Positions 1 through 5,885 of a stretch of 5,899 nucleotides of DNA are shown here, piece after piece. Below the pieces are notes generated by a model. That model ran no database searches. It had not been told where the DNA came from and saw only the letters and a program-made list of their open reading frames with translations. Location of the stretch: the NCBI GenBank assembly GCA_013203085.1, contig JABMQX010000534.1, forward strand, positions 1 to 5,899. The letters run 5' to 3'. This DNA comes from a bacterium. Lineage in GTDB: Bacteria > Auribacterota > JABMQX01. The stretch's first letter is position 1. The number at the start of each line of letters is the position of its first letter. The translations under genes were made by a program, and so were the position numbers.

Positions 1-272
1 ACGCTATGAGCTTGGTGGCAAGAACTCTCCTCAGACTGTCTGTAATGCAAAGGTAGAAGGTAAAAAGGCCTATGGGAGGTTGAGGTACTTGGGTGGTGAG
101 GTGATGAAAAGGTTGAGAGAGAGGGGGAAGAAGCCCCTCACGGTGGAGTCATGCGGAGGTGCATCACCTATCACTGTCAGGAAGGCAAGAGATCGGCAAA
201 AGACGGGAGGGGTGCGCCTTGCGTTGGACGCATCCCCGCTTTACATCGATTTCCGAGGTGCTTCCGAAAGAT
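1..272. other. Left flank without a recognised gene; purine-rich, possibly foreign fragment
   Basis: No confident gene lies here. On the plus strand, roughly bases 45-135 are strikingly purine-rich, with many AGG/AGA/AAG triplets, unlike the CG-rich genes to the right. A plus-strand frame is open from base 2 to a stop at 313; its first part contains ELGGKNSPQTVCNAKVEGKK and then RLRYLGGEVMKRLRERGKKP, a basic sequence I cannot assign to a family. Its last 40 bases run over the end of the secretin-like gene, so at least that part is probably non-coding. Two small inverted repeats are visible: GAGGGG/CCCCTC at 121-126 and 134-139 with a 7-base loop, and TGCGT/ACGCA at 220-224 and 228-232 with a 3-base loop. 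Neither is followed by a clear T-tract on the minus strand, so neither is called as a terminator. The stretch could be the tail of a gene entering from the left, a decayed mobile element, or non-coding sequence. Confidence 0.4.
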
Positions 273-1106
273 TTACTTACCGGGATTCACCAGATCAACT
301 CTCAGGCGCATGAGAAGGTCACCATACCCTTCGGTGCCCAAGAAAATGCCGCAATCTTGGCCCGATCTTACCGCTATCTTCGTTTTGGACTCGTGTGTAG
401 TGATGATCGGCTGTCCCACGTCAAGGGTTACGCCCTTGATTGGCTCGCGCCTATCAACCGACCGCAGCAGGATAGTCAGGTCGCACAGAATCATCTGTGC
501 CGCTTTCCCTTTTTCCACCCTGCCTGATACTGTAAATCCGGTCTCTTCGTCGAGCCTCTTCAGTTCGAAAAGGCCATCGGGTCGTTTTTCGAAGTACTCG
601 ATCGGCTGCTGGGAGCCAATTGCAATCTTAAATGACTCGTTTAAGAGCACCAGGATTCTGGGGCTTGCGATCATCTCGACTTTTTTGCCCCTCGTAGGCT
701 GCTTCTCTCCGTCCCAGGTCCAGCCGCTGTCGTCGGAGCGGAACTTCACCCCGGCGATCATAAGCTCGGCGAACGTGAAGACGCAGGACTGACCTTTTCT
801 TGGCAATGGTGATTCACCGACCTTGGTTGCCGATGTATTGCTATTCAGCCAGGTTTCGCCCACGATGTTGCCCCGCACGCGGAACAGATCAAGTTCCACG
901 AGGACTTGCTGCCGATCACCAACGGGAGCGGCGGGCACTGGGGGCAGGTGCGGCGGCTGCGAAACGGTGTCCGGTGTCGTCGTTGCCCGCAGACGCCTTG
1001 GAGTGACCGTCGGACTGGCAGCCCAATCCTCCACGGCGCCCGCCGGAGTCGGCGCGACACTGGCGAGAAATCCCATGCACGCAACTGCGACAATCAACCG
1101 TTTCAT
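273..1106 (-). CDS. Exported secretin-like domain protein (type II/III secretion system secretin-related)
   Basis: This 277-residue protein begins with a Sec signal peptide (MKRLIVAVACMGFLASVAP, likely cleaved after PAGA at residue 24), followed by a Pro/Thr-rich linker to about residue 63. The remainder resembles the secretin homology domain. QQVLVELDLFRV (66-77) matches the opening strand of secretins. ASPRILVLLNESFKIAIGSQ (147-166) matches the 'SPRxLTLNNQEAxxxVGxxxP' block. GFTVSGRV (190-197) and PIITTHESKTKIAVRSGQ (233-250) then DCGIFLG match the later strands ending in 'vxxGxTxxIGGL'. The N0/N1/N2 ring domains of GspD or PilQ are absent, so an assembled outer-membrane channel is doubtful; a periplasmic or envelope-associated protein is more likely. 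The start at 1106 is chosen because AAAGGAG sits 7 bases upstream. An ATG at 1112 overlaps the upstream stop (ATGA) but is only one base from that motif. The domain match is by eye and fairly diverged; Cys108, Cys208 and Cys252 are present in the mature part. Confidence 0.72.
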   Translation of the reverse strand: MKRLIVAVACMGFLASVAPTPAGAVEDWAASPTVTPRRLRATTTPDTVSQPPHLPPVPAAPVGDRQQVLVELDLFRVRGNIVGETWLNSNTSATKVGESPLPRKGQSCVFTFAELMIAGVKFRSDDSGWTWDGEKQPTRGKKVEMIASPRILVLLNESFKIAIGSQQPIEYFEKRPDGLFELKRLDEETGFTVSGRVEKGKAAQMILCDLTILLRSVDRREPIKGVTLDVGQPIITTHESKTKIAVRSGQDCGIFLGTEGYGDLLMRLRVDLVNPGK

Positions 1107-1108
1107 TG

Positions 1109-1474
1109 TCATGCTCCTTTCTGCGTTTGGGTTGTCGTTTCCATTTTTCCGGCCGGAAACATGTCGGAAGCGCGTGTGAAATCGAACGGGTTGCCGGAAG
1201 AGGGCGAATTGTAGATCACATGCAACCTGACCGGCGGCCGGCGCTCGCGACCAGGCCTCCGGTGTGGCTGTTCGCCGCGCCGGGAGGCGCCTACCGCGAA
1301 ACCCACGACTGCCATGATCAGCGCGACAGCTCCAGTCACCCATACTGGAACACCCCGTCGTTCCGGGAAACGCCGCACGGGGCGCCCGGTCTTCTGCGCC
1401 GAGACGCGGTCGTCAAGGTCTGGCGACGGCGCGACCAATGGAAGCTTCTTCAGTTTCGATTCCAGGTCCTTCAC
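1109..1474 (-). CDS. Small single-pass membrane protein, putative anti-sigma factor
   Basis: This 121-residue protein lies directly downstream of the ECF sigma gene, the usual place for its cognate anti-sigma factor. The N-terminal part carries LESKLKKLPLVAPSPDLDDR (residues 4-23), a short amphipathic segment of the sort I associate with small planctomycete sigma-linked membrane proteins. One membrane helix, VPVWVTGAVALIMAVVGFAV, spans residues 42-61. It is flanked by strongly basic segments on both sides and followed by a Pro/Arg-rich tail. There is no zinc-binding HxxxCxxC signature and no cysteine at all, so it is not a classical ZAS-domain anti-sigma. The start is a GTG at 1474, with GGAGGA 6 bases upstream inside the end of the sigma gene, whose stop lies 2 bases before this start. 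Function is inferred from position and topology only; it could be a membrane partner of the secretin-like protein instead. Confidence 0.68.
   Translation of the reverse strand: MKDLESKLKKLPLVAPSPDLDDRVSAQKTGRPVRRFPERRGVPVWVTGAVALIMAVVGFAVGASRRGEQPHRRPGRERRPPVRLHVIYNSPSSGNPFDFTRASDMFPAGKMETTTQTQKGA
1114..1120 (-). promoter_or_regulatory. Ribosome binding site deciding the secretin-like start
   Basis: AAAGGAG on the minus strand lies 7 bases upstream of the ATG at 1106 and one base upstream of the ATG at 1112. The spacing favours 1106, which also gives a signal peptide beginning MKRLIV. The site lies inside the last codons of the preceding anti-sigma gene, which suggests coupled translation. 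Confidence 0.65.
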
Positions 1475-1476
1475 GA

Positions 1477-1959
1477 TTATTCCTCCAGTCGTGCGCGAAG
1501 TTTCTTCAGCCCTCTGTGGTACCAGGCGGTGACGGTTCCCAGAGGCGCCTGGCGGACTTGCGCAATTTCGCGAAAGGTCAGGCCGCCGTAAACATGCTCA
1601 ACAATCGTCTCTCGCTCATCTGTAGAGATAGTCAGCATCGCCTCGGTGACCCGTCGTTTGAACTCGTTGGCCGCCGCAGTCTCGCGAGGGTTTGCGCCAG
1701 GGTCGAAAATGAACTCGTGGACTTCATCGGCGGGCGGCGGGTTTCGGCGCACCTGATCAATCGCGGCGTTGCGCACGGTACGAAAAACATAGGCTTTCAG
1801 ATGTCGCGGCTTTTTGTTCAATCGGAACAGCCGGTAAAACGCCTCCTGAATCGCCTCCTCGGCCCGGTCATGACACCGTGTGATAGCCAGCGCACACGTC
1901 AATAGCTGCTGTCGGCAGTCACGATAAATCTCCTGAAGCGCACCGTTGAGCGTGTGCAA
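1477..1959 (-). CDS. ECF-type RNA polymerase sigma-70 family factor
   Basis: This 160-residue protein has the two-domain layout of ECF (group 4) sigma factors, which direct RNA polymerase to alternative promoters. Region 2 spans about residues 5-72: LQEIYRDCRQQLL, then AEEAIQEAFYRLFR (33-46, the core-binding 'AEDxxQExF' motif), then AYVFRTVRNAAIDQVRR (56-72), the promoter -10 recognition end. Region 4 spans about 104-158: a helix-turn-helix with LTFREIAQVRQAPLGTVTAW followed by YHRGLKKLRARL, which reads the -35 element. An acidic linker of about 30 residues lies between them. I place the start at a TTG (1959) because AGAGGAA lies just upstream and the domain begins immediately after. A GTG at 2043 in the same frame would add 28 residues that are mostly Arg and lack a visible ribosome binding site. 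It precedes the putative anti-sigma gene by 2 bases and is probably co-transcribed with it. The ECF subgroup cannot be named by eye. Confidence 0.88.
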   Translation of the reverse strand: MHTLNGALQEIYRDCRQQLLTCALAITRCHDRAEEAIQEAFYRLFRLNKKPRHLKAYVFRTVRNAAIDQVRRNPPPADEVHEFIFDPGANPRETAAANEFKRRVTEAMLTISTDERETIVEHVYGGLTFREIAQVRQAPLGTVTAWYHRGLKKLRARLEE

Positions 1960-2159
1960 CGATTTCCTCTCGCGCGCGTTTCGCCGGCGCCACCGCTGCC
2001 GGTCCTCTCTCCACCTTCTTCTACTGTTTATGACGCCGGACACCGCCGGATTTATGCAAGGGTTTTGACGCCGGGCGGAAAAAGGAGGATGTCACGATTC
2101 GCCGGACAACTGACGCTTACCGCTGCAGAGTTGCTTTAGAAGCTCTGCCCTTGAGGACG
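1960..2159 (-). other. Intergenic and leader region upstream of the sigma gene
   Basis: This gap between the symporter stop and the sigma start should hold the sigma-unit promoter. No convincing -35/-10 pair was found: GCATAAAT (minus strand, about 2050-2057) resembles a -10 but has no matching -35 at 16-18 bases. The 9-mer TGTCCGGCG occurs twice in direct orientation on the minus strand (2034-2042 and 2100-2108), which might be a repeated operator or chance in GC-rich DNA. A 6-bp inverted repeat GCAGAG/CTCTGC (2125-2130 and 2143-2148, 12-base loop) follows the symporter gene but has no T-tract, so it is not called a terminator. If the sigma gene starts at 2043, the left part of this stretch is coding. 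Confidence 0.35.
1964..1970 (-). promoter_or_regulatory. Ribosome binding site supporting a TTG start for the sigma gene
   Basis: AGAGGAA on the minus strand, with its GAGG core 6 bases upstream of the TTG at 1959. It is the best-placed purine motif near the beginning of sigma region 2. The alternative GTG at 2043 is preceded by ATAAATCCGGCG, with no such motif. Confidence 0.45.
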
Positions 2160-3989
2160 TCACATCTCTTTCTCAACGAGGACGGTCTGTCCGTGAATCA
2201 TTCCCGCCCCCTTCATCACGGAGTCCGGCACTTCGACCGTACCCGGCTCGGTCTCCCCAAGGGCGACTCTGGCGTGGAAGGAACGTAAGCCGCCGGTCCA
2301 CCAACGCGTATCGCTGACGTAGATGAGGTCTCCGGGGTTAGCAGCGAGAGCACGAAGCGTATCCGACGACACGAACGCAACGGGGCTTTCGCTTTCGACG
2401 GAAGAGCCTTTCAGAATGAGTCGAAGCCTTGCCCCCGGCTTTTCGTTGATCGGCGCTCCCTTAAACTCCCTCATTTTTCTCTTCTCGTCGCCGCAGAGGA
2501 GCGTCGGAGATACCTTCCGCCTCTTGGCGAGCAGAGAAACGGACACTCCTATCGCCGCCGACACCATCAAACCATAAAGCGCACGCATGTATGTGTGAGC
2601 CTGGAGATAACTGCCCCCTGCTTCCATCCCGTGACTGAACGGGACGATGATGACCGGCACTGCCATCGAAACGAGCATTGCCGCGAAGCCGCCCGTGAGA
2701 GTCCAAAATGCCCCTTGCGGAGTGTACCTTTTCCAGAAAGCCCCCAACATGATAGTAACTACCATAGGTGGAGTAATCGCGGCGGTGAAGGCGGCATGCG
2801 CTTGATAGATGCCCTTGAAACCCATGTACACAGGCACCAGAATCACCCCGGTGAGTGCCGCCGCCACAGACGATATTCTGGCAACCTTCAGGTAATAGCG
2901 ATCGGGGCGGTTCGGCTTGACGAGGGGCCGCCAGATGTCGTTCACGAAAACCACCGACGTGGCGTTGATAAGGGTGTCGGCGGTTGACATCAGCGCTGCC
3001 GAGAGTGCCGCGAGAATCAACCCGAAAAGCCCCGGCCCCGCGAGGAGATGGGTTACAGCGACGAAGATGTTCTTCGGATCAACGTTGGTTGGCAATAGGC
3101 CGGCGTTGACAAGCGCCCTTCCGATCCAGCCGGCCCCGCAGACGCAAAGCGTCGCCAACGGCATCATCACAAGGAAAACCGCCACCAGAGCTTTTCGCCC
3201 ATCCTTGACCGAACGAGCCGAGAGAAGCCGCAGAATGATTCCTTGATTCATGAACCAGAACGCGGCGGAGTTGGCCATGCCATCCTGCCAGAAGACTCCG
3301 ATGGAGTTGAAGGAAGCGGGCTTCACCGGCTGGGCGAAGGCGACCTTATGGCTCTGAGGCAGATGCGACCAGAAGGCGGAAAAGCCGCCCAGCGCCTTGA
3401 TCCCCAAAAAGAACACGACCAATCCAGCGAGTATTAGAATTACGCCCTGTGCGAGGTCTGTCATGATCACTGCTGTCTGTCCCCCCGCTGTCACGTAAAC
3501 GGCTGCGATAACAGCAATCACTATGACGATGTGCATGACCGGCCAGTTCAAGATTGGGCGAAGCGCAACACCGAGTGTGAAGAAATTGATTCCAATGTAG
3601 CCTACCATGTAAATTAGGATGATGACTGTAGCGGCGATGCGAGTTCGGCGGTCGAACCGTCGCTCCAGATATTCCGGTATTGACCTGACTCGCGAAAAGT
3701 AAAGAATCGGCAGCCAGCCGAAGAGAAGCAGAGCGAACCACGGCCAGTCGTTCAGATAGCTCATGGTCGAGGAGATGCCGTTGTTGTAAGCGGCTGTCGA
3801 ATACTTCACAAAGCTATACGATCCCACCAGAGTGGCGACGCACGAGAAGGCGATCAGCCACCAGGAAAACCTCTGTCCGGCGAGAAAGAAATCCTTCGTG
3901 GTCTTAGTGTACTTCTGGAAGAACGTGCCGAAAGCGAGGATGCCGACGAAGTAGAAAATGAGAATGGCGAAGTCGAGATTCGTTCCCAT
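2160..3989 (-). CDS. Sodium:solute symporter (SSS family) with an extra soluble C-terminal domain
   Basis: This 609-residue inner-membrane protein is a Na+-coupled transporter of the SSS family (TC 2.A.21, LeuT fold). Family signs are a first helix DFAILIFYFVGILAFG, the DFFLAGQRFSWWLIAFSCVA block (33-52), GGQTAVIMTDLAQGVI (169-184) and ALSAALMSTADTLINATS (328-345). The Ser335/Thr336 pair there falls where the family's Na2 site uses Ser/Thr. About 13 hydrophobic segments run to residue 488. A hydrophilic tail of about 120 residues follows, whose last part (roughly 522-609) looks like a small beta-rich domain with NPGDLIYVSDTRWWTGGLRS (551-570) and a Val-rich end; I do not recognise it as a named domain. 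The ATG at 3989 has AAGGA 6 bases upstream. It follows the two-helix small protein by 27 bases and is probably co-transcribed with it. The substrate is unknown; the neighbouring oxidoreductase hints at a sugar, polyol or sugar acid. Confidence 0.92.
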   Translation of the reverse strand: MGTNLDFAILIFYFVGILAFGTFFQKYTKTTKDFFLAGQRFSWWLIAFSCVATLVGSYSFVKYSTAAYNNGISSTMSYLNDWPWFALLLFGWLPILYFSRVRSIPEYLERRFDRRTRIAATVIILIYMVGYIGINFFTLGVALRPILNWPVMHIVIVIAVIAAVYVTAGGQTAVIMTDLAQGVILILAGLVVFFLGIKALGGFSAFWSHLPQSHKVAFAQPVKPASFNSIGVFWQDGMANSAAFWFMNQGIILRLLSARSVKDGRKALVAVFLVMMPLATLCVCGAGWIGRALVNAGLLPTNVDPKNIFVAVTHLLAGPGLFGLILAALSAALMSTADTLINATSVVFVNDIWRPLVKPNRPDRYYLKVARISSVAAALTGVILVPVYMGFKGIYQAHAAFTAAITPPMVVTIMLGAFWKRYTPQGAFWTLTGGFAAMLVSMAVPVIIVPFSHGMEAGGSYLQAHTYMRALYGLMVSAAIGVSVSLLAKRRKVSPTLLCGDEKRKMREFKGAPINEKPGARLRLILKGSSVESESPVAFVSSDTLRALAANPGDLIYVSDTRWWTGGLRSFHARVALGETEPGTVEVPDSVMKGAGMIHGQTVLVEKEM

Positions 3990-4016
3990 AAACGATCCTT
4001 AGCTATTCTCCGCAGT

Positions 4017-4223
4017 TCACAACTTCGAAAGCACGAATTGAAACAACCCCTGGAGAAGCAAATAGAAAAGCAGGACGCCCAGACTAATCAACAACCAGCG
4101 CCTTCCGGAATTGCTCTTGTGGTCGAGTGCGCGGCTCTTGACGATGCAGACCAATCCGGCGAAAAAAACGATTCCGCCGAGGATATACTGATATAGAAAT
4201 GAAAGGTCAGAGGGTCGCACCAT
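4017..4223 (-). CDS. Small protein with two membrane helices, possible symporter accessory subunit
   Basis: This 68-residue protein has two hydrophobic helices, about residues 9-28 (FLYQYILGGIVFFAGLVCIV) and 43-64 (WLLISLGVLLFYLLLQGLFQ). They are joined by a basic loop, KSRALDHKSNSGRR, which by the positive-inside rule should face the cytoplasm, leaving both short ends outside. I recognise no named family. It is probably a real gene, because GGAGGTG, close to the full anti-Shine-Dalgarno match, sits 5 bases before the ATG at 4223, and because it lies 27 bases upstream of the symporter on the same strand. Several SSS transporters are known to be encoded beside a short membrane partner, so an accessory or stabilising subunit is a reasonable inference, but nothing in the sequence proves contact. 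It could also be an unrelated small membrane protein. Confidence 0.72.
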   Translation of the reverse strand: MVRPSDLSFLYQYILGGIVFFAGLVCIVKSRALDHKSNSGRRWLLISLGVLLFYLLLQGLFQFVLSKL

Positions 4224-4228
4224 ACAGG

Positions 4229-4235
4229 CACCTCC
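4229..4235 (-). promoter_or_regulatory. Strong ribosome binding site of the two-helix small protein
   Basis: GGAGGTG on the minus strand, 5 bases before the ATG at 4223. It is the strongest Shine-Dalgarno match in the window and the main sequence evidence, beyond hydrophobicity, that this 68-residue frame is translated. Confidence 0.7.
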
Positions 4236-4354
4236 GTACGAGCAAAATCATCATCTCCAAGTCCCTATTCCCCTTTTGATCGGGGTTGGCAGACAATCCC
4301 AACAGGCTCGAGCTGCGGCACACGACAGACCAAGGCCAACAGCCCCCAGCCACC
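4236..4354 (-). other. Short gap between oxidoreductase and small membrane protein genes
   Basis: No terminator or clear promoter is visible. Two short, partly competing stems occur on the minus strand: GTTGG/CCAAC with a 9-base loop, and CCCC/GGGG around GATCAAAA. Neither is followed by a T-run. Read-through from the oxidoreductase into the downstream transport genes is therefore plausible. Confidence 0.3.
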
Positions 4355-5704
4355 TCAAACGCTCTGCGGCACGACGTATGGATGCCGATATTCTCGCTTC
4401 AGATAGCGATTCGCTTCCTCGTCACCCACGAAGGACTCCGTGGCGCCGTCGAATGTCAACTTGCGATTCCCGACGCGGTAGGAGATGTTTCCGAGGTGAC
4501 ACAGCAACGTCGAGAGATGCCCGATCTCGATGTCCGCGTTCGGTTTCTTGCGGCTGCGAACGCAGCTCAGGAAGTTTTCCAAATGGGGCGGGAACGGGTC
4601 TCGTCCATATTCAAACGGACCTTTCTCACCGTTCCGCCCGAAGGACTGCCATCCGCCTCCATGCCGCCCGAACCACATGAAGCCGTTTGTCCCAAAGACT
4701 TCCACCTTCGTCGCATTGAAGGGCCAGTCGGGCCATTTCGACGATATTCTGATCTCCTGTGGAGTCTTTTTCATGTACGGCGTCCATAGCGTCAACTCGA
4801 AAACCATCGTCAGCTTCTCGTATTCGTAGGTGACGATCTGCGTGTCCGGGGTTTGTCCGCCGTCCTTGAAATGGAAAATGCCACCAGTGGTGGATACCGA
4901 TTTCGGGTGATCTTCCCCCACGACCCAACGGGCGAGGTCCATCTGATGGATGCCATCATTGATGATGTCCCCCCCGGAAAAACCCCACAGCCAGTTCCAG
5001 CAGCCGCCGAAAAAGCGGTTCGAGTTATACGGCCGCTTCGGCGCCGGCCCGAGCCATAGGTCATAGTCAAGTTCTTTCGGTGCCGGCTCGTCCGCCTTTT
5101 CCCGAAGGACGCCCCGGGTTTTCATGTTAAGAACGCGGACAAGGTTAACGTCTCCCAGCTTGCCGGAGCGGATGAACTTGATTGCGTTCTTTGCGTAAGG
5201 GGCACTTCGGCTCTGCGTGCCGAGCTGCACGACTCGTTTGTATTTGCGGGCGGCTTCCACCATCTTCCGCCCCTCCCAGATGCTATGGCAGGCGGGTTTC
5301 TCGACATAAACATCTTTCCCAGCCTGACACGCCCAGACCGTGCCGAGAGCATGCCAGTGGTCCGGCGTCGCAATGACAAGGGCGTTGACCTGCGGGTCGT
5401 CGAGAATCCGCCGGAAATCCTGCACTGTCTTCGGCTTTTTTCCTTGTGCAGCCTCGACTGCCTTCGCCCTCGACTCAAAGAGACGGCTGTCCACGTCCGA
5501 AAGATACGCCACCTCCACATCCGGCCGAGCCGCAAACGCCCTCGCAAGGAAATTCCCCCGGCCGCGAATCCCCATAACACCCACGATAACCTTATCGCTC
5601 GCCGCGACACTCTTTCGCTCCGACGCGATCTTAAACGCCGCAACCGCTCCCACACCAGCCCCAACCGAATCCCTCAAAAACCTCCGCCGACTGATTGTCT
5701 TCAT
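4355..5704 (-). CDS. Tat-exported Gfo/Idh/MocA family NAD(P)-dependent oxidoreductase
   Basis: This 449-residue member of the Gfo/Idh/MocA family should oxidise or reduce a sugar, cyclitol or derivative using tightly held NAD(P). The N-terminus has a twin-arginine signal, SRRRFLRD (5-12), a weak hydrophobic stretch GAGVGAVAAF and a possible cleavage after SVAA (residue 35). The Rossmann motif GVMGIRGRG is at 42-50, ALVIATPDHWHA at 108-119 and the family's VEKP at 134-137. GGDIINDGIHQMDLARWVVG (244-263) holds the conserved His253 and Asp256 of the substrate site. The C-terminal block, with HLENFLSCVRSRKKPNADIE (374-393) and later VGDEEANRYL, is typical of the large planctomycete/PVC Tat-type subfamily. 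The start at 5704 has AAGGGAG 5 bases upstream and puts the Tat signal at the N-terminus; a frame extension to 5824 would bury it behind 40 residues. Zymomonas glucose-fructose oxidoreductase is a known Tat-exported relative. Substrate is unknown. Confidence 0.93.
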   Translation of the reverse strand: MKTISRRRFLRDSVGAGVGAVAAFKIASERKSVAASDKVIVGVMGIRGRGNFLARAFAARPDVEVAYLSDVDSRLFESRAKAVEAAQGKKPKTVQDFRRILDDPQVNALVIATPDHWHALGTVWACQAGKDVYVEKPACHSIWEGRKMVEAARKYKRVVQLGTQSRSAPYAKNAIKFIRSGKLGDVNLVRVLNMKTRGVLREKADEPAPKELDYDLWLGPAPKRPYNSNRFFGGCWNWLWGFSGGDIINDGIHQMDLARWVVGEDHPKSVSTTGGIFHFKDGGQTPDTQIVTYEYEKLTMVFELTLWTPYMKKTPQEIRISSKWPDWPFNATKVEVFGTNGFMWFGRHGGGWQSFGRNGEKGPFEYGRDPFPPHLENFLSCVRSRKKPNADIEIGHLSTLLCHLGNISYRVGNRKLTFDGATESFVGDEEANRYLKREYRHPYVVPQSV

Positions 5705-5795
5705 TTTCTCTCCCTTCGTGCTCAGGCTCTGGAAACTGACAAGAGGATGTTCAAATCTCGGCAATGTTCGCACACCGAGACCTGATCGCCCATAT

Positions 5796-5824
5796 ATCCT
5801 ACTCTTGTTACGAGATGACGGCAA
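5796..5824 (-). promoter_or_regulatory. Candidate sigma70-type promoter for the oxidoreductase-symporter unit
   Basis: On the minus strand TTGCCG (5824-5819) and TAGGAT (5801-5796) are separated by 17 bases, each matching 4 of 6 consensus positions. This would give a leader of roughly 80-85 bases before the ATG at 5704. The match is modest and could be chance. A better -10 hexamer (TATAAT) lies further upstream but lacks a -35. Confidence 0.28.
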
Positions 5825-5844
5825 GCATGAGGTATCGGGTGTGG

Positions 5845-5857
5845 CTCTATTATAGAG
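5845..5857. repeat. 13-base palindrome enclosing TATAAT
   Basis: CTCTAT-T-ATAGAG is a perfect 6+6 inverted repeat with a single central base. On the minus strand it contains TATAAT (5854-5849), oriented toward the oxidoreductase gene. It could be an operator overlapping a -10 element, or half of a small repeat. No TTGACA-like box lies 16-18 bases upstream; that place is occupied by GGGGCG. Confidence 0.35.
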
Positions 5858-5867
5858 GCATTGGATT

Positions 5868-5885
5868 ATTGCGCCCCTTCAGGGC
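5868..5885. repeat. GC-rich mini-hairpin, possible end of a dispersed repeat
   Basis: The minus strand reads AAGCCCTGAAGGGGCGCAAT, with GCCC/GGGC able to pair around TGAAG. CCCTGAAGGGGC-type blocks resemble short dispersed repeats I associate with planctomycete and related genomes, where they are often translated spuriously as 'ALKGRN'. The minus strand here does read ALKGRNN in one frame. The window ends about 15 bases further on, so repeat status cannot be established from this sequence. Confidence 0.3.

Noticed and set aside
121..139. GAGGGG/CCCCTC hairpin as terminator for the sigma unit
   Set aside because: The stem is only 6 bp, lies over 130 bases beyond the stop codon and is followed by TCTCTC rather than a T-run.
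1107..1343. Longer N-terminus for the secretin-like protein, starting near 1343
   Set aside because: It would overlap most of the anti-sigma gene and hide the signal peptide at residue 1 of the 1106 start, which has a well-spaced ribosome binding site.
823..1591. Plus-strand open frames opposite the secretin-like, anti-sigma and sigma genes
   Set aside because: They are antisense shadows in GC-rich DNA; the minus-strand genes have ribosome binding sites, recognisable domains and coupled ends.
2079..2136. Plus-strand short frame after AAAAAGGAGG with ATG at 2089
   Set aside because: A strong Shine-Dalgarno-like string is present, but the frame ends after about 16 codons with no recognisable product, and the ATG is directly against the motif.
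2125..2148. GCAGAG/CTCTGC hairpin as terminator of the symporter gene
   Set aside because: It has a 12-base loop, a 6-bp stem and no T-tract on either strand.
5705..5824. 40-residue N-terminal extension of the oxidoreductase
   Set aside because: It places the Tat signal internally, while AAGGGAG sits at the right distance before the ATG at 5704.
5122..5855. Several long open frames on both strands across the oxidoreductase gene
   Set aside because: They are Arg/Pro/Ser-rich antisense or shifted readings of a gene with unmistakable Tat, Rossmann and EKP motifs, and show no family features.
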